A DNA stretch of 64,000 nt from CALJIC01 sp039805565 (GTDB lineage Bacteria > Chloroflexota > Chloroflexia > Chloroflexales > Roseiflexaceae), in the NCBI GenBank assembly GCA_039805565.1, contig JBDLTZ010000336.1, positions 1-64,000 on the forward strand. The letters run 5' to 3'. Made by a program: the position numbers and the translations under genes. The notes beneath the pieces are model-generated. The model was not told the origin of the DNA. It did no database searches and saw nothing but the letters and a program-made list of their open reading frames with translations. Of this stretch, positions 50,202 to 58,591 are shown one piece after another. The first letter of the stretch is position 1. Every line of letters starts with the position of its first letter.

Positions 50202-50664
50202 TGTGCTCACCCCTGTGCTCCGCACGCTCCTCGTACTCCTCGTGCCCCTCGTCGTCTTCCTCGTGCTCGTGCCACCCGCCGTCGCGCGGCGTGGCCCCTG
50301 TGTACGTCTGCCCACCGCTGATCACCGCGCCGGTCGTGGCGTCCACGTACACCATGCCCGCATTCAGCGCCACCTCGTACGCTGGCGTGCCGTCGACGCT
50401 CACAAGCTCGGGCGCTCGCAGCAGCGCAGCGCCAGGCGCTGCGCCCAGCGCTGCGCTCGTTGCCTGCTCTGCCGTCACCGGGTAGGCCGTTGCAGGCTGC
50501 TCGGCCGCTGCGCCTGGCGTTGGTGTGGCGGCGTCTGGCGCTGCGCTCTCGGTCACGCCCGCCGAGGCCTTCTCCTGGCTTAGACGTCCGACGATCCCGC
50601 CGGTCATCACGAGCGCGAAGGCCGTCAGGGCCGCCGCGGCCGTCAGTGCTACTCGCTGGTTCAT
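50194..50664 (-). CDS. Exported PepSY-domain protein with possible flavinylation site
   Basis: The 156-residue protein has an N-terminal membrane or signal segment (ALTAFALVMTGGIVG, about residues 12-26), an Ala/Pro-rich linker, and a PepSY-type domain (ATSAALGAAPGAALL … YEVALNAGMVYVDATTGAVI, 67-115). It ends with a His/Glu-rich tail (WHEHEEDDEGHEEYEE) that may bind metal. TYTGAT at 120-125 resembles the [ST]-G-A-[ST] target of ApbE, but the usual Asp three residues before is Gln. It is the first gene of the operon. PepSY domains are frequent partners in flavin-based extracytoplasmic electron transfer. Confidence 0.7.
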   Translation of the reverse strand: MNQRVALTAAAALTAFALVMTGGIVGRLSQEKASAGVTESAAPDAATPTPGAAAEQPATAYPVTAEQATSAALGAAPGAALLRAPELVSVDGTPAYEVALNAGMVYVDATTGAVISGGQTYTGATPRDGGWHEHEEDDEGHEEYEERAEHRGEHND

Positions 50665-50836
50665 GCGCGTCCTCTCTGTCTCAGTCCGATCTCTTCATCG
50701 GACACCTCCAGTGTAGGGCGCGATACTTGTGATTTCTTTGGAGCGAGTGTCGAATACTCCAAGCTATTTCCAAGATTCCGGCGCACACCCGCGCGCACTG
50801 CGTCCAGGCAGCGTTACGGTGCTGCGCGACACGTCT

Positions 50837-50938
50837 CACGGAGGAATCATCCGCATCGATGTGCGCCGTGGGGGGCAGTGGGCGAACATCAGTGTTACTG
50901 ATAGCGGCGCCGGCATTGCGCCCGAGGATCGGCTGCGC
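50837..50938 (+). pseudogene. Fragment of a histidine kinase ATPase domain
   Basis: Codons read HGGIIRIDVRRGGQWANISV then TDSGAGIAPEDR, the G1 box and adjacent strand of a HATPase_c domain. The preceding dimerisation helix and the following G2 box are missing, so only about 34 codons of a kinase remain. It lies in a 476-bp gap (50665-51140) that otherwise holds the AT-rich palindrome at 51068. This is a fourth small gene remnant in the window. Confidence 0.6.
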
Positions 50939-51067
50939 AAGTCACCTTGGGGTAGGAACACGCCGTGACGGTGGCGCTGACGTGTCTGTAGCTCTTGTAG
51001 CACAGGGCGGAGGGGAAACAGGCCAGGAAGAGAGAGAGAGGTAGGAGGAGGGGCGAACGGGTCGTTC

Positions 51068-51103
51068 TTTAATTTAACATTACATTTCTAATGTTAAATT
51101 AAA
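51068..51103. repeat. Perfect AT-only 15-bp inverted repeat
   Basis: TTTAATTTAACATTA (51068-51082) and TAATGTTAAATTAAA (51089-51103) pair perfectly around CATTTC. This is a strongly AT-rich island in a high-GC genome. No terminator orientation fits well, because neither strand has a T-tract after the stem. It may be an operator, a cruciform site or the trace of a mobile element. Confidence 0.7.
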
Positions 51104-51140
51104 ACCGGAGTAAAACAGGTGCGCCCTCAAGCCGTAGGCC

Positions 51141-52019
51141 TCAAGCCTCACGACACAAGAACTCCCGCACCATTGCGTGGAACGCCTCGGGCTGCTCGAA
51201 CATCGGCACGTGTCCGCAGCGCTCGAGCACCTCAGCCTTCGCCTGCGGGAGAAGCCCCGCCACCGCCGCGCTCGTGTCCGGCGGCGCCACGCGGTCCTGG
51301 CGCCCTGTGATCAGTAGCGTCGGCGCGCTGATTGCGCTGAGCCCCGCAGTGATCGCCGGGTCTCCTACGCTCGCCAGGCACGCCAGGTGCGCCCGCAGGT
51401 CCATGCTTGCCAGGTCAGACAGGCCCTCGTGGATCAGCGCCTGCTCAGCGGGGGCCTGCTCCAGAAACCACGCGCTCAGAAGCTGCGGCAGGGGCGACGC
51501 GCTCATCACACCCGCCATGACAGGCTGGACGCTGTTGAGGATCGGGGCCGTTATGTTGAGCCAGGGATACCACAGGCTCAGCCCGAGCGCCGCCGGTCGC
51601 TGCAAGAGCTCCAGCAGCGACCGGCCCATCTCATCAGCCAGCAGCCCAAACGAGACAAGCACGACTCGCCGCACCTGTTCCGGTGCGCGAGCGGCCACGA
51701 GCGCGGCAACGCTCGCGCCGAAGGAGTGCGCCGCCAGGTCGAACTGCGTGAGTCCTTCAACCTCGGCGAACTCCAGCACCACTTCGGCCAATCGCTCGGC
51801 CGTTGCCGGTGTGCTCAGCGCCTGCGTCCCATTGAAGCCTGGAAAGTCCAGCGCATACATCGTCCGCGTGTCCGCGAGCGCCGCGAGCGTCGGCAGCCAG
51901 TAGCGTGAAGAGCCTCCCCAGCCGTGGAGCAGCACCAGTGGCGGACCATCGCCCGTGCGGATATACTGAACAGGCCCCACCTCAAGTGTGACTGTGTGCA
52001 GCAGATGTTTTATGTCCAC
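51141..52019 (-). CDS. Alpha/beta hydrolase
   Basis: The 292-residue protein has the oxyanion segment PPLVLLHGWGGSSRYW, nucleophile Ser in LAAHSFGASVAAL, Asp in LITGRQDRVAP and His in RCGHVPMFEQPEAFH, in the order and spacing of the fold. The substrate is unknown (ester, lactone or C-C bond). The GTG at 52019 is preceded by GGGAGGG 5-9 bases upstream; an upstream ATG frame lacks this. Heptad-type units (CCTCAAG, CCTCACG) at 51125-51152 cross its stop codon. Confidence 0.82.
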   Translation of the reverse strand: MDIKHLLHTVTLEVGPVQYIRTGDGPPLVLLHGWGGSSRYWLPTLAALADTRTMYALDFPGFNGTQALSTPATAERLAEVVLEFAEVEGLTQFDLAAHSFGASVAALVAARAPEQVRRVVLVSFGLLADEMGRSLLELLQRPAALGLSLWYPWLNITAPILNSVQPVMAGVMSASPLPQLLSAWFLEQAPAEQALIHEGLSDLASMDLRAHLACLASVGDPAITAGLSAISAPTLLITGRQDRVAPPDTSAAVAGLLPQAKAEVLERCGHVPMFEQPEAFHAMVREFLCREA

Positions 52020-52098
52020 CTGTCCCTCCCACCTACACGCCCGTTGCTGAGTATAGCACCGCGGCCGTTGAGGTGCACCTGGGCTGCGCTGCATGCAA

Positions 52099-52134
52099 CA
52101 AAAAGACGGGAGCGCGGCATTGCCGCGCCCCCGT
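52099..52134 (-). terminator. Rho-independent terminator of the YceI gene
   Basis: On the minus strand ACGGG, GCGCGGC, an AAT loop, GCCGCGC and CCCGT form a 12-bp stem with one mismatch, followed by CTTTTTG. It lies 26 bp after the YceI stop. This is the clearest intrinsic terminator in the window. Confidence 0.8.
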
Positions 52135-52159
52135 ACCAGACATCTATTATGTCTATATA

Positions 52160-52723
52160 CTACGCCGTCGCACCCTCGGCCGGAACCGCGGCGGGCTGCT
52201 CGGCCTGCTTCACCATCTCGAGCTCGATGTCGATCGTGATCTCCTCGCCCACCAGCAGCCCGCCGGTCTCAAGGGCCACGTTCCACACCAGCCCGAAGTC
52301 AGTGCGGTTGATCTTCGAGGTGGCGCTGAACCCGGCGCTCGTCGTGCCCCACGGGCTCTTGGCCTGGCCCTGGTACTCCACGTTCAGCACCACCGGCTTC
52401 GTCACGCCGCGAATGGTCAGGTCACCATACAGCTTCCCGTGCTCCGCATCGGTCAGCTCGAGCTTCGTGCTCTTGAATGTGATCGTCGGGTAGGTCGCCA
52501 CGTCGAAGAAGTCAGCCCCGCGCAGGTGGTTGTCGCGGTTCTCGTCCTTGGTATTGATGCTGGCGACGTCAATCGTTACGTCAACCGTCGCGCCGACCGG
52601 GTTGCTCTCGTCCGCCTCGATTGTCCCCTCGAACTTCTCGAACACGCCGCGCGCCTTCGAGATCATCATGTGCCGGACGCTGAACTGGATCTGCGAGTGG
52701 GACGCGTCAATCTGCCAGGGCAT
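52160..52723 (-). CDS. YceI family protein
   Basis: The 187-residue lipocalin-like protein has WQIDASHSQIQFSVRHMM, DNHLRGADFFDVATYP, TIRGVTKPVVL and WNVALETGGLLVGEEI. It is a close paralogue of the C-terminal half of the nitroreductase fusion at 18.9 kb, sharing the AKSPWGTTSAGFSA segment exactly. YceI proteins bind hydrophobic isoprenoid-like ligands. There is no signal peptide, so it is probably cytoplasmic, unlike E. coli YceI. AAGGAA precedes the start and a strong terminator follows. Confidence 0.9.
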   Translation of the reverse strand: MPWQIDASHSQIQFSVRHMMISKARGVFEKFEGTIEADESNPVGATVDVTIDVASINTKDENRDNHLRGADFFDVATYPTITFKSTKLELTDAEHGKLYGDLTIRGVTKPVVLNVEYQGQAKSPWGTTSAGFSATSKINRTDFGLVWNVALETGGLLVGEEITIDIELEMVKQAEQPAAVPAEGATA

Positions 52724-52825
52724 CGTGTCATTCCTTCAGTTACAGTGCTTTGTCTTCCTGAGAGCACTATATCCTGCCAGCGTCAACGCGAGCGTGAACA
52801 GACGCGTGAACAACATCGGGAGATT

Positions 52826-55800
52826 TCAAGCAAGTGTTTGCTCGACCTCCACGATCTCCTCGAGCAGCCGCCGCCGCCCCCCGCTCTCTGCAATCGATCG
52901 CGCCTCCGCAAGCGTCGCGCGTGCCTCATCAGCGGGCAACAGGGGCGCCAGCCAGACCCGGATCTGCGCCGCGAGATGGCGTGTCCCGAGCGTGTCAGCG
53001 CGCGCCTGCGCCGTCGAGAGCCGGTGAATCGCCAGCGAGCTCTGCCCGCGCCGCACTGCCACCAGCCCCAGGTTAGCTCCCAGCCCCGCCACCCGCTCCG
53101 CGATGCTCAGCCGCTCGGCCAGCGCCAGGCCCTCGCTGAAGTGCCGCTCGGCCGTCGTCACATCCCCCTGTGCCAGCGCAATCTCGCCGAGGGTCGAGAG
53201 CAGGTACGGCTGGAAACCGATCACGCCGCGCTCCTGCGCCAGACTCAGCCCAGAGCGCGCGTATGTCAGCGCCGAGCTGTCGCCGAGCAGGTGCAGGTGG
53301 TACGCCAGGTTGTTGTACGAAAGGATGTACCAGTTCGCCGCCGCCTCACCCCCCGAGGCAGCCACGGCGAGCGCCTCCCGGTAGCGTGTCACGGCGCCCT
53401 CCAGGTCCCCCTGCTGCGCCAGGACGTTCCCAAGCTCGAAGCGCGCGTGCGCCAGCTGCGCCATCGCGCCCTCCTCGTCCGGCTGGGACGCCGCGATCGC
53501 TTCCGCGCGCCGCAGGTGCGCCGCCGCACTGTCCAGGTCAGCCCCCTCGAGCGAGAGCGCGGTCCCCCACATCAGCTCGACCCCTGCCCTCACCGCTGGG
53601 TCCTCTGTCGCCGCCACCTGCCGCACGATCGTGAAGACCTCGGCGAACCGTCCCTGGGAGATCAGCGCCTCCGCTAGCCCCAGCTGCGATGCGACCACCC
53701 CCTGCCGGTCGCGCCGCCCCCGCGCGAACGATGCCGCCTCGCGGAAGACCTCCGCCGCCTGGGCGTACTCCCCGCTTTCCTGGTGCGCCTCTGCCAGTCC
53801 CTGGAGCACGGCGACGCGCTCGGCATCCTCTACGCCATCCAGCGCCATCTGGTAAAAGCCGATCGCCTCCGTCCACGCTGCCATGCCCACTGCACGCCGC
53901 GCCGCCCGCAGGGCGTACGGGACAGCCCGCTCAAGCGCACCCCCCTCGACGTAGTGCATGGCGATCAGGCCCGCCACCCCGTCGAGCCTGCGTCGGTGGA
54001 CGGCCTCCAGCGCCTCGGCGACCCGCCGGTGCGTCAGGCGATGTCGCGCCTCACCAACCTCGTGGTACGCCACCTCCATCGTCAGCGAGTGGTCAAAGGC
54101 AAATCCACTCCCATCCACCCGCCGCACCAGCCCTGTGGCTGTGAGCTCGTCCAGCGCGTCCAGCGCTGCCTCGTCGGAGAGCGCCGCGGCGTGGGCCACC
54201 ACATCTGTGTCGAACTCGCGCCCTACTGCGACAGCCGCATCCAGGACGCGCCGTGCCGGATCCGAGAGCCGCGCCAGGCGCGAGGCGATCAGCGTGTAGA
54301 TGGTCGGCGGCACCACTGGCGAATCATCCCCCAGCGCGCGGATCTGGAGGCTTCCGTCAGGCCCGAGGATACCGGCGGTGCGCGCGTGCCGCACAAGCTC
54401 GGCTATGATGTACGGGTTCCCCTCCCCGTTCCGCATCAGCCACGCCGCGAGCTCATCGGCCGCCTTCGGGCTGAGGTACCGCGCCAGCTGCCGCGTCTCG
54501 TGCTCGCCCAGCCGCGCTAGCCGCACCCGCCCCAGCAATCCCTCGCGCATCAGCGCCTGAGCGGTCATCGCGAGCGGCGAGCGTGGGTCCACCGGGCGCG
54601 CCGTCGCCAGCAGGGCCACTCCCGGGAGGCGCTGGCGCACCAGGTATCCGAGCAGCCCGAGCGATGCGGCGTCTGCCCAGTGCGCGTCATCCAGGAAGAT
54701 CGTCACCGCACCACGGCGGGCCAGGGCGCGCACCAGCTGGCTCACCCCCTCGCGCACGCGCGACTCGTCGGCCGAGGAGGGCGGCGGCGACGAAATACCC
54801 GCGGGCGTGAGGTCGGGGAGCAAGCGGTTGATCTCCGCCAGCCACACCGGCGAGATCCCCAGGCTGCCCCGTAGTGTCGGCCACTCGGGATGCTCCAGCA
54901 GCCCTCGTAGCGCCTCCACGAATGGTTGGTACGGCAGCGCCTGGTCCAGCTCGCGCGCCGCGCCTACAAGAGTCAGCCCGCTCCCCCGGCGCAAGAACTC
55001 TCCGACGAGCCGGCTCTTCCCGATCCCAGGCTCACCCTCCACAAGCACCAGCTGGCGTGCCGTAGCCGCCGCACCGATCGCGTTAAGCTCGGTCGCGCGC
55101 CCGATGAACGGCAGCGCGAGAGGTGTCTGTGGTCCTGATGCCGAGTCAGCTTTCGGAGTTCGCGCGCCTGCTCCCACGGACGCCCGCTGTCCGTCGCGCT
55201 GGGGAGTGGCGCCCGAGAGCGCGGACCCAACGTCCGGCGCCAGCGCGCCCCCCTCATCCCGAATGATTGCATCGTAGATCGCGCGCGTCTCCGCCATCGG
55301 CGGCACCCCGAGCTCGTCATCGAGCAGCAGCCGCAGCTGCTCGTAGCGCCGGATGGCGCCCACGCGATCTCCTGCGAGGTACTGAAGCCGCATCGCGTCG
55401 CGCTGCACATCCTCCTGCAGCGGGTCCAGCGTCAGCGCTCGGTCGAGGGCGTCGAGTGCGTCGCGGTACGATGCCGCGGCTTCATAGCTCCGAGCCAGCG
55501 CCGAGAGGCCGCGAACCACTGCCTGCCGGTAGCGCTCACGCGTTCCCCCCACCCAATCATCGAACGCCGGTACATCGGGCAGCGAGAAGCCGTCCAGAAA
55601 ATCCCCGCGGTAGCGCCCGAGCGCTGCCGCCAGCTGCGCGCGGTCCCGCGCCCCACCGAGTGCATCATCTAGCTCCCATACGTCCACATCGGTCCCGGGA
55701 TCGAGCTGCAGCATATCATCGCCGGCCAGCACCGGGCCAATCGCCTTGCGCAAGCCATACAGCGTCGCCCGCAAGGTCTGCTGGGCGGCGGGGCGGGGCA

Positions 55801-55957
55801 GATCGGCCCATAGCAGATCGATCACGTGGTCGCGTGAGGTTGGGCCGCGGCGTGTGGCGAGATAGAACAGCAGGGCGCGTGTTTTGCGACGAGCGACGGG
55901 TACCAGGTGTCCGTCGCGCACGATCTCAGGGGACCCGAGCAGGTGGATCAAGAGCAT
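52826..55957 (-). CDS. SARP/AfsR-type regulator with AAA ATPase and TPR domains
   Basis: The 1043-residue regulator has an N-terminal OmpR-like winged helix (RKTRALLFYLATRRGPTSRD…), a bacterial transcriptional activation domain (about residues 95-245; YRGDFLDGFSLPDVPAFDDW), an AAA/STAND ATPase with Walker A VEGEPGIGKSRLVGEF, Walker B FLDDAHWAD, and C-terminal TPR-like helices (residues about 680-1030). In AfsR-like proteins this joins ATP-dependent sensing to DNA binding near repeats. The start at 55957 overlaps the pterin dehydratase gene by 32 bases; an ATG 10 codons earlier is possible. Its regulon is unknown. Confidence 0.86.
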   Translation of the reverse strand: MLLIHLLGSPEIVRDGHLVPVARRKTRALLFYLATRRGPTSRDHVIDLLWADLPRPAAQQTLRATLYGLRKAIGPVLAGDDMLQLDPGTDVDVWELDDALGGARDRAQLAAALGRYRGDFLDGFSLPDVPAFDDWVGGTRERYRQAVVRGLSALARSYEAAASYRDALDALDRALTLDPLQEDVQRDAMRLQYLAGDRVGAIRRYEQLRLLLDDELGVPPMAETRAIYDAIIRDEGGALAPDVGSALSGATPQRDGQRASVGAGARTPKADSASGPQTPLALPFIGRATELNAIGAAATARQLVLVEGEPGIGKSRLVGEFLRRGSGLTLVGAARELDQALPYQPFVEALRGLLEHPEWPTLRGSLGISPVWLAEINRLLPDLTPAGISSPPPSSADESRVREGVSQLVRALARRGAVTIFLDDAHWADAASLGLLGYLVRQRLPGVALLATARPVDPRSPLAMTAQALMREGLLGRVRLARLGEHETRQLARYLSPKAADELAAWLMRNGEGNPYIIAELVRHARTAGILGPDGSLQIRALGDDSPVVPPTIYTLIASRLARLSDPARRVLDAAVAVGREFDTDVVAHAAALSDEAALDALDELTATGLVRRVDGSGFAFDHSLTMEVAYHEVGEARHRLTHRRVAEALEAVHRRRLDGVAGLIAMHYVEGGALERAVPYALRAARRAVGMAAWTEAIGFYQMALDGVEDAERVAVLQGLAEAHQESGEYAQAAEVFREAASFARGRRDRQGVVASQLGLAEALISQGRFAEVFTIVRQVAATEDPAVRAGVELMWGTALSLEGADLDSAAAHLRRAEAIAASQPDEEGAMAQLAHARFELGNVLAQQGDLEGAVTRYREALAVAASGGEAAANWYILSYNNLAYHLHLLGDSSALTYARSGLSLAQERGVIGFQPYLLSTLGEIALAQGDVTTAERHFSEGLALAERLSIAERVAGLGANLGLVAVRRGQSSLAIHRLSTAQARADTLGTRHLAAQIRVWLAPLLPADEARATLAEARSIAESGGRRRLLEEIVEVEQTLA

Positions 55958-56288
55958 AGAGCTGGTCAGTCCTTGCGGCCATAACAAAGTCGTTGCGGTG
56001 CAGATTGCGGATGGCGTGGGTCCACCACCACACAGTCACACGACGCACTTCGAGGAGAATGTTCGGGTGGTGGTCCTGCTCGTCGGCGGCGACGGCAACC
56101 GCGTTGACGAACTGCAGCGCCGCAGCGTAGTCGCGGAAGGTGAACACGCGTGAGAGCCGGGGGATGCCCTCGTCCTCGACCACGCCCCACGCGGGGATCG
56201 CAGCGAGCAGATGGGGGCGCTCCTCGAGCGGCACAATCGGCGAGCCCGGTCGGCAGGCTGTGCACCGCTCCTGAGCCAGGTCTGTCAT
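55926..56288 (-). CDS. phhB: Pterin-4a-carbinolamine dehydratase
   Basis: The 120-residue protein has the active-site motif EQDHHPNILL with paired histidines and a third His in WWWTHAIRNLHRNDF. It dehydrates 4a-hydroxytetrahydrobiopterin, or acts as an adaptor (DCoH). An N-terminal CTACRPGSPIV segment is typical. No aromatic amino acid hydroxylase is adjacent. Its 3' end overlaps the start of the SARP gene, so they are coupled. Confidence 0.88.
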   Translation of the reverse strand: MTDLAQERCTACRPGSPIVPLEERPHLLAAIPAWGVVEDEGIPRLSRVFTFRDYAAALQFVNAVAVAADEQDHHPNILLEVRRVTVWWWTHAIRNLHRNDFVMAARTDQLYALDPPARVP

Positions 56289-56310
56289 GTCGCCTCCCTT
56301 TTATGTAGAG

Positions 56311-56331
56311 CACTCAGCACTCAGCACTCAG
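56311..56331 (+). repeat. CACTCAG x3 heptad repeat at a stop codon
   Basis: Three exact CACTCAG copies cover the stop codon and last residues (DALSAEC) of the HAD gene on the opposite strand. Confidence 0.9.
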
Positions 56332-56985
56332 CGCGTCGAGGAGCGCCGCGAGCGGGAGCGCGTCGAGCCGCGTGAGCGTCAGTGCGCACGCCGGTAGTAC
56401 GAGCTGGCTACTGATCGCCCCAGGCACCGCCACACAGGTCATCCCGGCTGCGTGCGCTGCGAGGATGCCGTTTGGCGAGTCCTCGAACACCACGCACAGT
56501 GCCGGATCGACGCCGAGCCACTCGGCCGCGCTTAGGAACAAGTCCGGGTGTGGTTTCGTGCGCGCAACGTCATCTGCAGTCCGCACGCACACAAACCGGC
56601 CACGGATCGCGTGCCGCTCGAGCCACCCCTCCACCCACGCGCGGTCGCTGCTCGATGCCACGGCGCACGGCAGCCCGAGCGCTGCCGCCTCGTCAAGGAT
56701 CGTCAGCACGCCCGGAAGTAGCTCCTGCGCCGCGCTCAGCCCGTGCTTCAGCGCCTGCCGCTGCTCCCGCACCAGCATCAGGTCGAGGGATGAGCCCACC
56801 TGCGTGGCCAGATGCGACAGCGCGTCGAACCCGTGCGATGTCCCCAGCGCCTCCTTCCACAACGCCAGCGGCAGCTCGTGCCCGTACTCGGCGTATACCT
56901 GGCGCCAGCTCTCGTAGGCCGGTGTCTCCGTGTCCACCAGCAGGCCGTCGAAGTCGAAGATCAGTGCCTGAGTACGTCTGTTCAT
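56314..56985 (-). CDS. HAD-superfamily phosphatase/phosphomutase (beta-phosphoglucomutase-like)
   Basis: The 223-residue protein has motif I ALIFDFDGLLVDTE (nucleophile Asp), motif II AVASSSDRAWVE, motif III KPHPDLFL and motif IV VFEDSPNGILAAHAAGM. The helical cap is inserted after motif I. It may act on sugar phosphates. Its C-terminal DALSAEC is encoded by heptad repeats. TACAAT on the minus strand ends 9 bases before the start, so its mRNA may be nearly leaderless. Confidence 0.85.
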   Translation of the reverse strand: MNRRTQALIFDFDGLLVDTETPAYESWRQVYAEYGHELPLALWKEALGTSHGFDALSHLATQVGSSLDLMLVREQRQALKHGLSAAQELLPGVLTILDEAAALGLPCAVASSSDRAWVEGWLERHAIRGRFVCVRTADDVARTKPHPDLFLSAAEWLGVDPALCVVFEDSPNGILAAHAAGMTCVAVPGAISSQLVLPACALTLTRLDALPLAALLDALSAEC

Positions 56986-56994
56986 AGCGAAATA

Positions 56995-57000
56995 ATTGTA
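56995..57000 (-). promoter_or_regulatory. -10 box at the start of the HAD gene
   Basis: Minus-strand TACAAT ends 9 bases before the ATG, as seen at two other genes here. No ribosome-binding site lies in between. Confidence 0.4.
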
Positions 57001-57145
57001 CCAGAGACAGGCCCTGCCTCCGTGCGCTTCTGCACCTCGGCAGAGGTGTCTCTCAGCCCACGCGCACCTCGGCGACGTACCAGATCATACAGACTCAGAC
57101 CTCGTTTCACCGCGCCGCGCCGCGCTCCATCCTACTTTGTTCAAT

Positions 57146-57174
57146 TTGACACGAAGCGACCGTGGTGGTACAGT
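57146..57174 (+). promoter_or_regulatory. Promoter of the complex I gene cluster
   Basis: TTGACA (57146-57151), exactly 17 bp, and TACAGT (57169-57174) form a near-consensus sigma-70-type promoter about 75 bp before nuoF. It is one of the best promoters in the window. Confidence 0.75.
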
Positions 57175-57248
57175 GTCAGCTCGGAATCGTAAATTCTCCG
57201 AAGTGTTTGTTCGTCCGCTTCCTGACCTGGAAAGCGAGCCGATGCCGT

Positions 57249-58577
57249 ATGCCCCCGCTGACTGAGCACGTTGTCCTCCGCGATCTGGATGTCCCAAACA
57301 TTGCCGATTTTGAGGTGTACACCAAGAATGGCGGCTACGAAGCCTTCCGCACCGCGCTGACGGAGAAAAAGCCGGCAGACATCATCCAGGTCGTCAAAGA
57401 CGCCGGCCTGCGTGGTCGTGGCGGCGCGGGCTTCCCCACCGGTGTAAAGTGGGGCTTCCTGCCGAAGGACGTCTACCCCCGCTACCTGACCGTCAACTGT
57501 GACGAGAGCGAGCCGGGGACCTTCAACAACCATCAGATTATCGACCGCAACCCGCACCAGTTGATCGAGGGCGCGGCGCTCGCCGCCTACGCGATCGAGT
57601 GCAACAAGGCCTTCATCTACTGCCGTGGCGAGTTCGCGGCCGCGGCTCGCACGCTGGAGAAGGCCGTCGCCAGCGCCTACGCTGCCGGGTACCTTGGTAA
57701 GAATATCCTTGGCACCGGCTACGATCTCGACATCGTCATCCACCGTGGCGCCGGGGCCTACATCTGCGGCGAGGAGACCGCGCTGCTCGAGTCGCTCGAG
57801 GGCAAGATCGGCCAGCCCCGCCTCCGGCCGCCCTTCCCGGCGGTCGCCGGCCTCTACGGCAAGCCGACGATCATCAACAACGTCGAGACGATCACCAACG
57901 TGCCGATGATCGTGCGCAAGGGTGTCGAGTGGTACCGTTCGATGGGTACCGAGAAGAGCCCTGGTACCAAGGTCTTCTCGATCTCAGGCCACGTCAGCCG
58001 CCCCGGCAACTACGAAGTGCCCTTCGGGACGCCGATGCGGGAGCTGATCTACGGCGACGACTACTGCCAGGGCATCCGCGGCGGGCGCAACGTCAAGATC
58101 GTGGTCCCCGGCGGCGCTTCGGCTGCGTGGCTCACCGAAAAGGACCTCGACGTCACGATGGACTACGAGGCACTCGCAGCCAAGGGCACCATGCTCGGCT
58201 CCGGCGGCATGATCGTCCTCGACGAGACCGTCAACGCCGTGGACGTGGCCTACAAGATGGATGAGTTCTTCAAGCACGAGTCGTGCGGCAAGTGCACACC
58301 GTGCCGCGAGGGCACGCACTACCTCACCAAGGTGCTGCACCGCCTCTCCCACGGCCACGGTCACGCCGGCGACATCCCGCTGCTGCACGATGTCTATAAC
58401 CAGATGGCGGGCAACTGCTTCTGCCTCCTCGGCGAGAGCGCGGTCGTCCCCATCCGCAGCGCGCTCAGGCTCTTCCCGCACGAGTTCGAAGAAGCGATCG
58501 CGCGCGCCGCGGCCAACGGCAGCAATGGCACGGCGGCAAAACATCACGCGCCGACGATCCCGCTGATGACGAGATAA
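57249..58577 (+). CDS. nuoF: NADH-quinone oxidoreductase subunit F
   Basis: The 442-residue subunit holds FMN, the NADH site and the N3 4Fe-4S cluster of complex I, in the peripheral arm. LRGRGGAGFPTGVKW is the FMN/NADH loop, VNCDESEPGTFNNHQI and GAGAYICGEETALLES are further site segments, and ESCGKCTPCREG with a later Cys binds the cluster. The ATG at 57249 starts the conserved region. A 7-codon frame beginning at 57242 overlaps it in another register. nuoE, normally just upstream, is absent: the preceding gene is an unrelated HAD protein on the opposite strand. Confidence 0.93.
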   Translation: MPPLTEHVVLRDLDVPNIADFEVYTKNGGYEAFRTALTEKKPADIIQVVKDAGLRGRGGAGFPTGVKWGFLPKDVYPRYLTVNCDESEPGTFNNHQIIDRNPHQLIEGAALAAYAIECNKAFIYCRGEFAAAARTLEKAVASAYAAGYLGKNILGTGYDLDIVIHRGAGAYICGEETALLESLEGKIGQPRLRPPFPAVAGLYGKPTIINNVETITNVPMIVRKGVEWYRSMGTEKSPGTKVFSISGHVSRPGNYEVPFGTPMRELIYGDDYCQGIRGGRNVKIVVPGGASAAWLTEKDLDVTMDYEALAAKGTMLGSGGMIVLDETVNAVDVAYKMDEFFKHESCGKCTPCREGTHYLTKVLHRLSHGHGHAGDIPLLHDVYNQMAGNCFCLLGESAVVPIRSALRLFPHEFEEAIARAAANGSNGTAAKHHAPTIPLMTR

Positions 58578-58591
58578 AAAGCTCGAGAGCA

